Source: Macrostomum hystrix
Lineage: Eukaryota > Platyhelminthes > Macrostomidae
DNA: 64,000 nt
Assembly: GCA_950097015.1 (NCBI GenBank)
Contig: CATNEN010000001.1
Location: 4,432,001 to 4,496,000 of the forward strand
Reading direction: 5' to 3'
Positions 37,046 to 48,618 of this stretch are shown piece by piece; the stretch's first letter is position 1, and every line of letters starts with the position of its first letter. Below the pieces are notes generated by a model. The model did not search any database. It saw nothing but the letters and a program-made list of their open reading frames with translations, and had not been told where the DNA came from. The position numbers and the translations under genes were made by a program.

Positions 37046-37559
37046 TGCACGACAAACCCTAAATTTTCTGGCCTAAGATGATGCCGCGAGATCTGTGACT
37101 TTGGCCACGAACCGAAATATCCTCATTGTGCGTAGATTATCTCGAAATCCCATCTAGCTTCTGCTTGGATAAGGGAACTAATAGGTTTTCTCATCTTGAC
37201 TGATGAGAATGATAGTTTAAAAAACCAGGGGATGAAATCATGCACTTTAAATGCTTTTATACGACGAACAAGCACTTCTTTTGTCGAGTTCTGTGTTATG
37301 AAAATCTCGTAATTAATATTTAGGTTTTTTAATTCAAGCTCGGTCAAGTCTTGAGTCAATCTACTCAGTGATTGAAGGGCTTTGGGCACTCTCGCGCAGG
37401 GGTGTCAATCAACCGCAACCTTCTCAGCTTCAATCCGACTTCCCGGTTGGACAAAATCGACCTAAATTACGCTCAGCAAAAGACGAAATCCTTACATTTG
37501 CGACTTCGCGCTAATATTACTGCGTTCTATCTGCGAATACTAAGTAGTCACTCTAATAC
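37046..37559. other. Short unique DNA before the largest 16-bp array
   Basis: No exon or repeat is recognised. It may lie in the 5' intron of the minus-strand membrane-protein gene. Confidence 0.4.
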
Positions 37560-40201
37560 AGATGATAGATGAGACAGTGGTGAGATGAGACAGTGGTGAG
37601 ATGAGAGAGTGGTGAGATGAGACACGGTAGAGATGAGACAGTGGTGAGATGAGACAGTGGTGAGATGAGACAGTGGTGAGATGAGACAGTGGAGAGATGA
37701 GACACGGTAGAGATGAGACAGTGGTGAGATGAGACAGTGGTGAGATGAGACAGTGGTGAGATGAGACAGTGGTGAGATGAGACAGTGGTGAGATGAGACA
37801 GTGGTGAGATGAGACAGTGGAGAGATGAGACACGGGAGAGATGAGACAGTGGTGAGATGAGACAGTGGTGAGATGAGACAGTGGTGAGATGAGACAGTGG
37901 AGAGATGAGACACGGTAGAGATGAGACAGTGGTGAGATGAGACAGTGGTGAGATGAGACAGTGGTGAGATGAGACAGTGGTGAGATGAGACAGTGGTGAG
38001 ATGAGACAGTGGTGAGATGAGACAGTGGAGAGATGAGACACGGGAGAGATGAGACAGTGGAGAGATGAGACAGTGGTGAGATGAGACAGTGGAGAGATGA
38101 GACACGGTAGAGATGAGACAGTGGTGAGATGAGACAGTGGTGAGATGAGACAGTGGTGAGATGAGACAGTGGAGAGATGAGACACGGTAGAGATGAGACA
38201 GTGGTGAGATGAGACAGTGGTGAGATGAGACAGTGGTGAGATGAGACAGTGGAGAGATGAGACACGGTAGAGATGAGACAGTGGTGAGATGAGACAGTGG
38301 TGAGATGAGACAGTGGTGAGATGAGACAGTGGTGAGATGAGACAGTGGTGAGATGAGACAGTGGTGAGATGAGACAGTGGTGAGATGAGACAGTGGAGAG
38401 ATGAGACACGGTAGAGATGAGACAGTGGTGAGATGAGACAGTGGTGAGATGAGACAGTGGTGAGATGAGACAGTGGTGAGATGAGACAGTGGAGAGATGA
38501 GACACGGTAGAGATGAGACAGTGGTGAGATGAGACAGTGGTGAGATGAGACAGTGGAGAGATGAGACACGGTAGAGATGAGACAGTGGTGAGATGAGACA
38601 GTGGTGAGATGAGACAGTGGTGAGATGAGACAGTGGAGAGATGAGACACGGTAGAGATGAGACAGTGGTGAGATGAGACAGTGGTGAGATGAGACAGTGG
38701 TGAGATGAGACAGTGGTGAGATGAGACAGTGGTGAGATGAGACAGTGGAGAGATGAGACACGGGAGAGATGAGACAGTGGAGAGATGAGACAGTGGTGAG
38801 ATGAGACAGTGGAGAGATGAGACACGGTAGAGATGAGACAGTGGTGAGATGAGACAGTGGTGAGATGAGACAGTGGTGAGATGAGACAGTGGAGAGATGA
38901 GACACGGTAGAGATGAGACAGTGGTGAGATGAGACAGTGGTGAGATGAGACAGTGGTGAGATGAGACAGTGGAGAGATGAGACACGGTAGAGATGAGACA
39001 GTGGTGAGATGAGACAGTGGTGAGATGAGACAGTGGTGAGATGAGACAGTGGTGAGATGAGACAGTGGTGAGATGAGACAGTGGTGAGATGAGACACGGG
39101 AGAGATGAGACACGAGAGAGATGAGACACGGGAGAGATGAGACACGGTAGAGATGAGACACGGGAGAGATGAGACACGGGAGAGAGGAGACACGGGAGAG
39201 ATGAGACACGGGAGAGATGAGAAACGGGAGAGATGAGACATGGGAGAGATGAGACATGGGAGAGATGAGACATGGGAGAGATGAGCTATGGAAGAGATGA
39301 GACACGGGAGAGATGAGACACGGGAGAGATGAGACACGGGAGAGATGAGACACGGGAGAGATGGGACACGGGAGAGATGGGACACGGGAGAGATGGGACA
39401 CGGGAGAGATGGGACACGGGGAGATGAGACACGGGAGAGATGAGACACGGGAGAGATGAGACACGGGAGAGATGAGATACGGTAGACTGGGGAGAGATGA
39501 GACACGGTGCAGATGAGACACGGGAGAGATGAGACACGGGAGAGATCAGACACGGGAGAGATGAGACACGGGAGAGATGAGACACGGGAGAGATGGGACA
39601 CGGGAGAGATGGGACACGGGAGAGATGAGACACGGGAGAGATGAGACACGGGAGAGATGAGACACGGGAGAGATGAGACACGGGAGAGATGAGACACGGG
39701 AGAGATGAGACACGGGAGAGATGGGACACGGGAGAGATGGGACACGGGAGAGATGGGACACGGGAGAGATGGGACACGGGGAGATGAGACACGGGAGAGA
39801 TGAGACACGGGAGAGATGAGACACGGGAGAGATGAGATACGGTAGACTGGGGAGAGATGAGACACGGTGCAGATGAGACACGGGAGAGATGAGACACGGG
39901 AGAGATCAGACACGGGAGAGATGAGACACGGGAGAGATGAGACACGGGAGAGATGGGACACGGGAGAGATGGGACACGGGAGAGATGAGACACGGGAGAG
40001 ATGAGACACGGGAGAGATGAGACACGGGAGAGATGAGACACGGGAGAGATGGGACACGGGAGAGATGGGACACGGGAGAGATGAGACACGGGAGAGATGA
40101 GACACGGGAGAGATGAGACACGGGAGAGATGAGACACGGGAGAGATGAGACACGGGAGAGATGAGACACGGGAGAGATGAGACACGGGAGAGATGAGACA
40201 T
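37560..40201 (+). repeat. 16-bp minisatellite, array 2, with higher-order repeats
   Basis: About 165 units. The left 1.5 kb is mainly 'gagatgagacagtggt' with regularly placed 'gagatgagacacggta' and 'gagatgagacagtgga'. The right 1.1 kb is mainly 'gagatgagacacggga' and 'gagatgggacacggga'. Blocks repeat at 720 bp (37981-38340 matches 38701-39060) and at 360 bp (39361-39720 matches 39721 onward). Open frames of up to 882 codons on the minus strand are a product of the stop-free unit. Confidence 0.97.
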
Positions 40202-41240
40202 GATTTAGGTGCTGAAAATGCCAGGTGAGCATTGAAGAGTTTTAAGCTTGAGTCCTGATTCCTGCCCTATGAAAGCGTATTGATTGTCTAATTATTATGT
40301 AACTGAAGATCACTTTACTCATTTACTTATATAACCTTACAGGCTACAGAAATCAATTTATTTTCATAGAACATGTACACTTGAGCTGAGGAGTATTCTT
40401 ATGATTTCAATTCATTAAAGCCACTGTATTTTTCCGGTCGTAGAAGCAGCCACTTGTGTTCTATACATTTTTCCACTTTACTATCTACATACGTATACGA
40501 GTAAGCCTATTTATTGTGAAGTCTATTGTTGAGCGTGTCGGATATTTAATTAAAACAGCATGGCACAACTGTGGCGTGTGGCAACATAAGCTACTTTTGC
40601 TTAGTGTCACAATTCGTCTAACTAAAGAGTTTGGTACATTGAAAAAGCCGGGTTATAACTAGAAAAATGGCATTGTCCATTGTTGCTAATAATATATGCT
40701 AGATTATTTTGGTCCACAGATTCACAGCCAATTTTGCCAAGTCAAGCCAATCAACTTGCTCAGTGGATTAGTAATTATTTGAAGTGTACAATGAATGGAA
40801 CCACATGGATCTAAATGGGAGACAAGGGGAGAGAATGGGAAGTGACTCAACTGCAGTCTAGCTGATTATTTTCTTCTCTCCTCCCAATCCGTTCCACTAC
40901 CCAAGCTGACTGGACTCAAAATTTTGCTCAACATGCACACTAAAATGAGAGGTACTGCATATAAACCATTAGTCTAACTCCAGTCTAACCAAAGCCCCAT
41001 TGTCGGATAAAGCTACTAATGGATCATAACACCTAGTATTGAATGGGATATAGTTATTTATTTCCAATTCTTAACATTATTCATACTGCTGTGGCTTTAA
41101 GGTTAGACTAAACACAGTTTTTACATTTGTTAGAACGCTTATTTTAAAATTTCGCGGAAAGACAAATTCAATACAATTTTATAAATAATAGCTTTTGTAT
41201 TCTGCACAATTTCCCGTGCTAAATATCGCTTCTCCGCACT
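40202..41240. other. Unique AT-rich DNA
   Basis: No gene or repeat is recognised between the 16-bp and 22-bp arrays. Confidence 0.45.
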
Positions 41241-43660
41241 TCCACCCCCTCATCCGCCCTCTCCCTCCTTCTCTTCCGCTCTCACCCTCCTTCGCTTCCG
41301 CCCTCTCCATCCTTCGCTTCCGCCCTCTCCCTCCTTCTCTTCCGCCCTCTCCCTCCTTCTCTTCCGCTCTCTCCCTCCTTCGCTTCCGCCCTCTCCATCC
41401 TTCGCTTCCGCCCTCTCCCTCCTTCTCTTCCGCCCTCTCCCTCCTTCTCTTCCGCTCTCACCCTCCTTCGCTTCCGCCCTCTCCATCCTTCGCTTCCGCC
41501 CTCTCCCTCCTTCTCTTCCGCCCTCTCCCTCCTTCTCTTCCGCTCTCTCCCTCCTTCTCTTCCGCTCTCTCCCTCCTTCTCTTCCGCTCTCTCCCTCCTT
41601 CTCTCCCGCCCTCTCCCTCCTTCTCTTCCACCCTCTCCATCCTTCTCTTCCACCCTCTCCATCCTTTTCTTCTGCTCTCTCCCTCCTTCTCTTCCGCTCT
41701 CTCCCTCCTTCTCTCCCGCCCTCTCCCTCCTTCTCTTCCACCCTCTCCATCCTTTTCTTCTGCTCTCTCCCTCCTTCTCTTCCGCTCTCTCCCTCCTTCT
41801 CTCCCGCCCTCTCCCTCCTTCTCTTCCACCCTCTCCATCCTTTTCTTCTGCCCTCTCCCTCCTTCGCTTCCGCCCTCTCCCTCCTTCTCCTCCGCTCTCT
41901 CCCTCCTTCTCTTCCACTCTCTCCCTCCTTCTCTTCCGCCCTCTCCCTCCTCTCTTCCGCCGTCTCCCTCCTTCGCTTCCGCTCTCTCCCTCCTTCTCTT
42001 CCGCCGTCTCACCCCTTCTCTTCCGCTCTCTCCCTCCTTCTCTTCCGCTCTCTCCCTCCTTCTCTTCCGTCCTCTCCCTCCTTCTCTTCCGTCCTCTCCC
42101 TCCTTCTCTTCTGCTCTCTCCCTCCTTCTCTTCCGCTCTCTCCCTCGTTCTCTTCCGCCCTCTCCCTCCTTCTCTTCCGCCCTCTCCCTCCTTCTCTTCC
42201 GCTCTCTCCCTCCTTCTCTTCCGCTCTCTCCCTCCTTCTCTTCCGCCCTCTCCCTCCTTCTCTTCCGCCCTCTCCCTCCTTCTCTTCCGCCCTCTCTCTC
42301 CTTCTCTTCCACTCTCTCCCTCCTTCTCTTCCGCCGTCTCACTCCTTCGCTTCCGCTCTCTCCCTCCTTCTCTTCCGCTCTCTCCCTCCTTCTCTTCCGT
42401 CCTCTCCCTCCTTCTCTTCCGTCCTCTCCCTCCTTCTCTTCTGCTCTCTCCCTCCTTCTCTTCCGCTCTCTCCCTCGTTCTCTTCCGCCGTCTCCCTCAT
42501 TCTCTTCCGTCCTCTCCCTCCTTCTCTTCTGCTCTCTCCCTCCTTCTCTTCCGCTCTCTCCCTCGTTCTCTTCCGCCGTCTCCCTCGTTCTCTTCCGCCC
42601 TCTCCCTCCTTCTCTTCCGCCCTCTCCCTCCTTCTCTTCCGCTCTCTCCCTCCTTCTCTTCCGCTCTCTCCCTCCTTCTCTTCCGCCCTCTCCCTCCTTC
42701 TCTTCCGCCCTCTCCCTCCTTCTCTTCCGCCCTCTCTCTCCTTCTCTTCCACTCTCTCCCTCCTTCTCTTCCGCCGTCTCACTCCTTCGCTTCCGCTCTC
42801 TCCCTCCTTCTCTTCCGCTCTCTCCCTCCTTCTCTTCCGTCCTCTCCCTCCTTCTCTTCCGTCCTCTCCCTCCTTCTCTTCTGCTCTCTCCCTCCTTCTC
42901 TTCCGCTCTCTCCCTCGTTCTCTTCCGCCGTCTCCCTCATTCTCTTCCGTCCTCTCCCTCCTTCTCTTCTGCTCTCTCCCTCCTTCTCTTCCGCTCTCTC
43001 CCTCGTTCTCTTCCGCCGTCTCCCTCGTTCTCTTCCGCCCTCTCCCTCCTTCTCTTCCGCCCTCTCCCTCCTTCTCTTCCGCTCTCTCCCTCCTTCTCTT
43101 CCGCTCTCTCCCTCCTTCTCTTCCGCCCTCTCCCTCCTTCTCTTCCGCCCTCTCCCTCCTTCTCTTCCGCCCTCTCTCTCCTTCTCTTCCACTCTCTCCC
43201 TCCTTCTCTTCCGCCGTCTCACTCCTTCGCTTCCGCTCTCTCCCTCCTTCTCTTCCGCTCTCTCCCTCCTTCTCTTCCGTCCTCTCCCTCCTTCTCTTCC
43301 GTCCTCTCCCTCCTTCTCTTCTGCTCTCTCCCTCCTTCTCTTCCGCTCTCTCCCTCGTTCTCTTCCGCCGTCTCCCTCATTCTCTTCTGCTCTCTCCCTA
43401 CTTCTCTTCCGTCCTCTCCCTCATTCTCTTCCGCCGTCTCCCTCCTTCTCTTCTGCTCTCTCCTCTTCCGCCCTCTCCCTCCTTCTCTTCCGTCCTCTCC
43501 CTCCTTCTCTTCTGCTCTCTCCCTCCTTCTCTTCCGCTCTCTCCCTCGTTCTCTTCCGCCGTCTCCCTCATTCTCTTCTGCTCTCTCCCTACTTCTCTTC
43601 CGTCCTCTCCCTCATTCTCTTCCGTCCTCTCCCTACGTCTTTTCTACTCTCTCCCTCAAT
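41240..43660 (+). repeat. 22-bp pyrimidine-rich minisatellite with 440-bp higher-order repeat
   Basis: About 110 units of 'ctctccctccttctcttccg' plus two bases. The plus strand is nearly all C and T apart from one G per unit, for 2.4 kb. A marker block 'actccttcgcttccgctctc' recurs at 42341, 42781 and 43221, exactly 440 bp (20 units) apart, with matching unit order between. Open frames on both strands, up to 863 codons, follow from the unit and are not taken as genes. Confidence 0.97.
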
Positions 43661-43789
43661 ATCAAAAACTCAACAAAACTTACCAAATCCAAGGTCTGTT
43701 GCACAGCCAATCAGCAAAACGAAGAAAATAATCGATATCAATCGATTGCCATTTTCCATTCTAAACAATTCTTTGAAGAACGATAGTTA

Positions 43790-44514
43790 ATATAATGATA
43801 ATAATACGTGTGGTGCTCAGCTAGGATGACTAAAAAGCAAACACGCTGGTCCACACATTCGACGGTAAACTCGAGGACAGATCGAAAGACTTGTCAACGC
43901 GGCCGATTCTCTTAAAATAATACCGTCGATTACGCAACGCCGTAGGCAAATCTCCGAGGCGTGTCAAAGTGAGACATTAATAAAAGCTCTCTTCTGTTGC
44001 AGCACTAGAGTTGTGTTAGGCCATACAGAAGTTTAGTAGAATATTGCTTCGGGTCTCTGCAATTTCGGTTTTTTTTATTTATAATACTACGAATGCGCAT
44101 ATATTTATGTGTGTTTTCGTGCGTCTAGTATTAGTTTAGCCAATCCCAAAGCGTCTAAAGCTAATTGAGTACGTTAACTTAAAATCCGCAAATTTGCATG
44201 CATTCTGGTCTAGTGAAATCGAATGCAATGGTAGGACCGTATGGGGTGGGTGTGCGGTGTTCGGGGCAGGCAGGAGAGTAAAGTGCCGTAGCTTTCACTG
44301 TGAAGGCCGAGTCATTGGTTGCACTGGTGAGAAATAGGAGAGAGACGTGGCTAAAGGTAAAGGTTGAGATTAGAATAAGCTTTGTTTTAGCTGTTCAATG
44401 TTCATTGCACGCTTCTGAACTAATGTTATTGTGATTTATAGAAGTAGTTACACGATTATAACTAATCTGCCGTGGGATGGTACATGCAGAAACTGCCACC
44501 CTTTGCCACTCTTG
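43790..44514. other. Unique intergenic DNA
   Basis: No coding or RNA feature is recognised. Confidence 0.45.
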
Positions 44515-45000
44515 CCTTTCCTCTCTCTTTTCCGCTTTCTATACCTTTCTTTTTCCCACTCTCTACCTCTCTCCTTCTGCTCTCTACCTCTCTTTTTCCC
44601 GCTCTCTACCTCTCTCCTTCAGCTCTCTACCTCTCTTTTTCCCACTCTCTACCTCTCTCCTTCTGCTCTCTAACTCTCTTTTTCCCGCTCTCTACCTCTC
44701 TCCTTCTGCTCTAGTGCTCTCTAACTCTCTATTTCCCGCTCTCTACCTCTCTCCTTCTGCTCTAGTGCTCTCTAACTCTCTATTTCCCGCTCTCTACCTC
44801 TCTCCTTCTGCTCTAGTGCTCTCTAACTCTCTTTTTCCCGCTCTCTACCTCTCTCTCTTTCCCGCTCTCTACCTTTCTCCCGTTTCCGCTCTCTACCTCT
44901 ATTTTCCCGCTCTCTACCTCTCTTTGTTCTGATCCCTGCCCCTCTCTTTCCGCTCTCTACCTCTCTCTTTCTAATCCCTGCCTTTCTACTTTTCTCTCGC
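44515..45000 (+). repeat. 22-bp pyrimidine-rich minisatellite 'ctctctacctctctttttcc'
   Basis: Units of about 22 bp alternating 'tttttcccg' and 'ccttctgct' forms, plus three longer periods of about 56 bp marked by 'ctctagtgctctctaactct'. It resembles the 41.2-kb array in length and composition, but the unit sequence is distinct. Confidence 0.9.
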
Positions 45001-48000
45001 TCTCTTTCATCGGTTTTTACAAAAATTTATATGGAAACAATTTATTCAATAGTCTTACGTTGTTTCGTTTGAGTAGACGTGCTTGTTATTTAGCCTTGTG
45101 AACAGCCTGATGTTAAGGTATATACTTATTATTACGCAGCGACTGACTGAAGAAGGTTTTGAATAGGTTTTAAAGTTGCTGGTTTTGTTATAAAATTAAC
45201 CTGCACATTTGGCCTCTTTTTTTAGGAGCTAGTGGCGCTAACAGCTCTCTGTCGCTTCATCATCCCCCAGTTCCCTGGCTAGAATTTCCTATCCCTAGCC
45301 AATCACCAACCTCACTGCTCAACCGCGATCCCATTGTTTTTCACCGGCCACTGCTCGAAGACTCAAAATGTACATGATTTTTTTGCGAACGTTATTAAGA
45401 AACAGCCATGCTGGTCTCCGCCCAGTGTACATGGGGGAGCTTTTCTGGAGTGGATCAGTAGACGCGAGCTAGGGGAAAGGGGGTTTTGACGAGAGGAGTA
45501 GAGAAATAGACGGGAGCAGGTGGGTTAAGGGGATCTTTTTTTGGGGATTGCACACAGTGCTTGCGAAGTTTAGGGGAGGAATGAAAATTGGGATTTGGAA
45601 AGACGATCCCTGTCTACCTCTCTATTGATAGAGCGCGGTGGGCGTTTCCTCATGTAGGACCTACCCAGCTCTTTCTTCTCATTTTCTTGATTTTCTTTCC
45701 CCACATTCTCTCGTTCCATTCTCGATCTCGCCCCATGGCGAGTGTAAGGAGGGGGGAGAGAGCAAGGTACAGGTCTGACCAGGTGAGTCGGCCAACAGGG
45801 CGACGAGAATCGCCTGTACATTTCACCGTAGAGTCATTATAGGGAATCTGAGAGTCTATACATATAGGAGCCTATATTAGAAGAGCCTCCCCTCACTGAA
45901 AATCTGAGGGTTTTGTGTGTACATGTTCATTACTGAATGTGAGAAATGGACGTTGTGGTGGAGCCTGTTTGGGAATGACTTTGTTAGAGGTATAGACAAG
46001 GTGCAGAGCCGACCACAGTAGTATATAGCTGTGAGTTTAATTTTTAGGGTTACGATAAAGCTCATGCACGATAGCTTAATGCAGTTTTTTTAATCTGCCT
46101 ATGCGGAGATTTAGTCACGCCCTCTTAAAGATCTTAATTCAGCCGCAAATGCGCTGGATCGGCTCAATATTGTGAGCAGCAAAAGTTAGTAGTTAATTAT
46201 TATATTAAAAAATGAGTTCAGAAAGTGCACTACACTATCGTAGAGTACAATATAATTTGCACAACATAAAAAGCAAGAAGTACGTATTATTTGTAAACAC
46301 CAATGTAACTTGCACTGCAATAGGAATGCATGAGTAAATATAAATACATTGATTGTAACTGTTAAAATTAAAATGCAAAAAATTGGAAATTAAATACATG
46401 CATAAAACACGTCTTAGATATGTACGTACGATAGCTACAAGCTCTGCATGCCGTGAAATTTACGAGCGGCAAATAGAGATCGCTCTTATATAAATGCAGT
46501 TACTGCGACCGAGCTGCCGAAGTATTAAACAACTAATGTGAAGTTTGTGTGATCTGACTGCGCCGTCGGGATTCCAGATGCTGGTCACGTGATTAGCGTC
46601 ATAAAAAATAATTTCAAATGATAGGGCATCTGTCTCACTGCATACTTTTTTCCTACATGTTCCTCAAGAAAATTCAGAATAGGGGGGCCTATAGGGTTCC
46701 ACTTTGCAACTTATTAGGTTTGCGAAGGTTAGGAATCATAAGTTTTCTCTTAGTCAAGTGTCCGACACAATAAAAAAACACTCAAATCATGCACGTTATA
46801 AACGACCGTATGATCGCTTGGTCTGATCAAACCTAAATCTGCATACTTTTAAATAACCTGATTCTTTGATTATTTTCTTAAATTTGTGAAAACACTACGT
46901 ACTTCTTATATTAGTCATGTCCACTGTTATCAAACTGATTTTATGTGATTCTAAGTTACGCTGTCTGGATTTCTGTTGAACTGTTCATCAGTTTTAATGA
47001 AAAAAATTCTTGAACACAAATATTTATTGCTTAACTTGGCTAGGCTTATACTAGGCCTATGCAGTATAATATACTGTTATACATTTGCTAGACGAAGAAC
47101 ATTTTACAGAAAGCATTTTAAGCTATCCAAAAATTTAGCTGCTAGTTCGTTTTTAGTGTGTTTAGAATAATTTTTCTTTTGTTCACTTAGTTTAATGTTA
47201 AAGTGATTAAAAACTTGAGCGAAATATAGAAGAATCTAATTTAGTCATAAGTACTTATAAGTGAAAGGTTATTTAATTTAAGGAACTATTCTAGACAATA
47301 GCCTGTATAGGATGAGCCCTAGCCAACTGTTCTAAACCTATTCTATTAACCAATCTACTAACATTGTTTATGATCCCTCCAATCTTGATGCCTTAGGCCT
47401 ATTGCCTTACTGCCCTAAGAAAAATATGTGTAAGTAGTAATATTATAGCTCTGGCCAAAATTGTCATTCTATATCATCATATTATGTAAAGTAACATTTT
47501 TTAAGTTTGACAATCTTTTCATATTAATAAATTACTTGGGCCACCTTACCATTATTAAGACCTAGTAAACAGAAGTTGTATTATATTGATTTGCCTTGTT
47601 TGTCTCCAATTAACCTCTCTACCAGCATTTCAAGTCTTTCTACAGTTGAACTTTCCAATTCTGCTCTGCTAGGCCTAACTTAATTAAAGGTTCCTTCTAA
47701 ACCTTAGACAAAAAGCCTACTACAAATCTTTAGAAAATTTAATGTTGTGTGTTTAACTATATCAAACAATTCTGTTGCTAGTATTTTAACAAAATACTAA
47801 AGCTAAATTAGTATTGTTTCATAAATTATACATAATTTATAGTAATTTTTTAAACATTCTAAAGGAAATCCATGTTCTTTGGTAATTAAATAATTGTATA
47901 AATCAATGATGACTAGGCCTAAAAAGACAACTGTTAATAAATAAGTATATAATTACTGGTTGACTAAATTTGTCATAATGAATGCACTGTACATCATTCT

Positions 48001-48600
48001 GATATCTAGCTTATCATCTGGATATAAATTTAAAGTATGTCAATTTCAGCTCTAACCAAGTTTTTTTGTTGTTTATTATAGCTACACTACAATATCTGTA
48101 TAGTATAGCTAGGTAACTATTCACTTCAATAACAATGATAATTAAAATGAAATGTACGGAGCTATTGTTCTATAGTTATTGTGTACATAAGATTACTTTT
48201 GACATTTTTTTATTTTAAAATAATTTAGAACTGTCAAAAGTTGTTATATTGCTATTAAGTCTTCTATCTGTTAACCACATGTTCAAAGCAGTTGGTGAAG
48301 TGGCTCTTATTGTTTCTAAAGTGGCTGTTGCCAAAGTAAGGATTGTATTATTGTATAGCCAGGTATGGCTATTTTTTGATCCAATAATATATAAAATATT
48401 TTAATGTCATTCTAATGTTCTTATGTAGCCTAAACAGCAATAGTCTGGATCTGTTATGGTTTTAGCTGTTACTTCTGAGTTAAAAATTATAAAATAAATT
48501 TTATTAAAAATATTCCAAAATGCTGCATGATAAAATCCTATAGTTTCAGAATGAATAATGAATTAATATGATGACTGCTAATTCCTGTTATACTTATTAT
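45001..48600. other. Intergenic AT-rich DNA before cyclin L
   Basis: No gene or repeat array is supported in this 3.6-kb stretch. Untranslated first exons of cyclin L may lie here, since the coding exon follows an acceptor-like 'cttattattgcag' at 48604. Confidence 0.45.
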
Positions 48601-48618
48601 TGCAGCATGTGAGATACA

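Noticed and set aside
37540-40232. Open frames of up to 882 codons ([16 protein letters not shown] type) on the minus strand
   Set aside because: The 16-bp unit has no stop on that strand and its length is not a multiple of three, so all three frames stay open with the same peptide. The same occurs at 28.3 and 51.2 kb. No start context, splice signals or non-repeat domain.
41195-43786. 863-codon open frame on the plus strand and overlapping RRRERAEEKEGE frames on the minus strand
   Set aside because: Both strands of the 22-bp array are open in several frames because the unit lacks stops. Low-complexity repeat only; treated as satellite.
46976-47170. 64-codon frame with a hydrophobic stretch
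   Set aside because: Short, isolated, AT-rich, without splice signals or recognisable family features.
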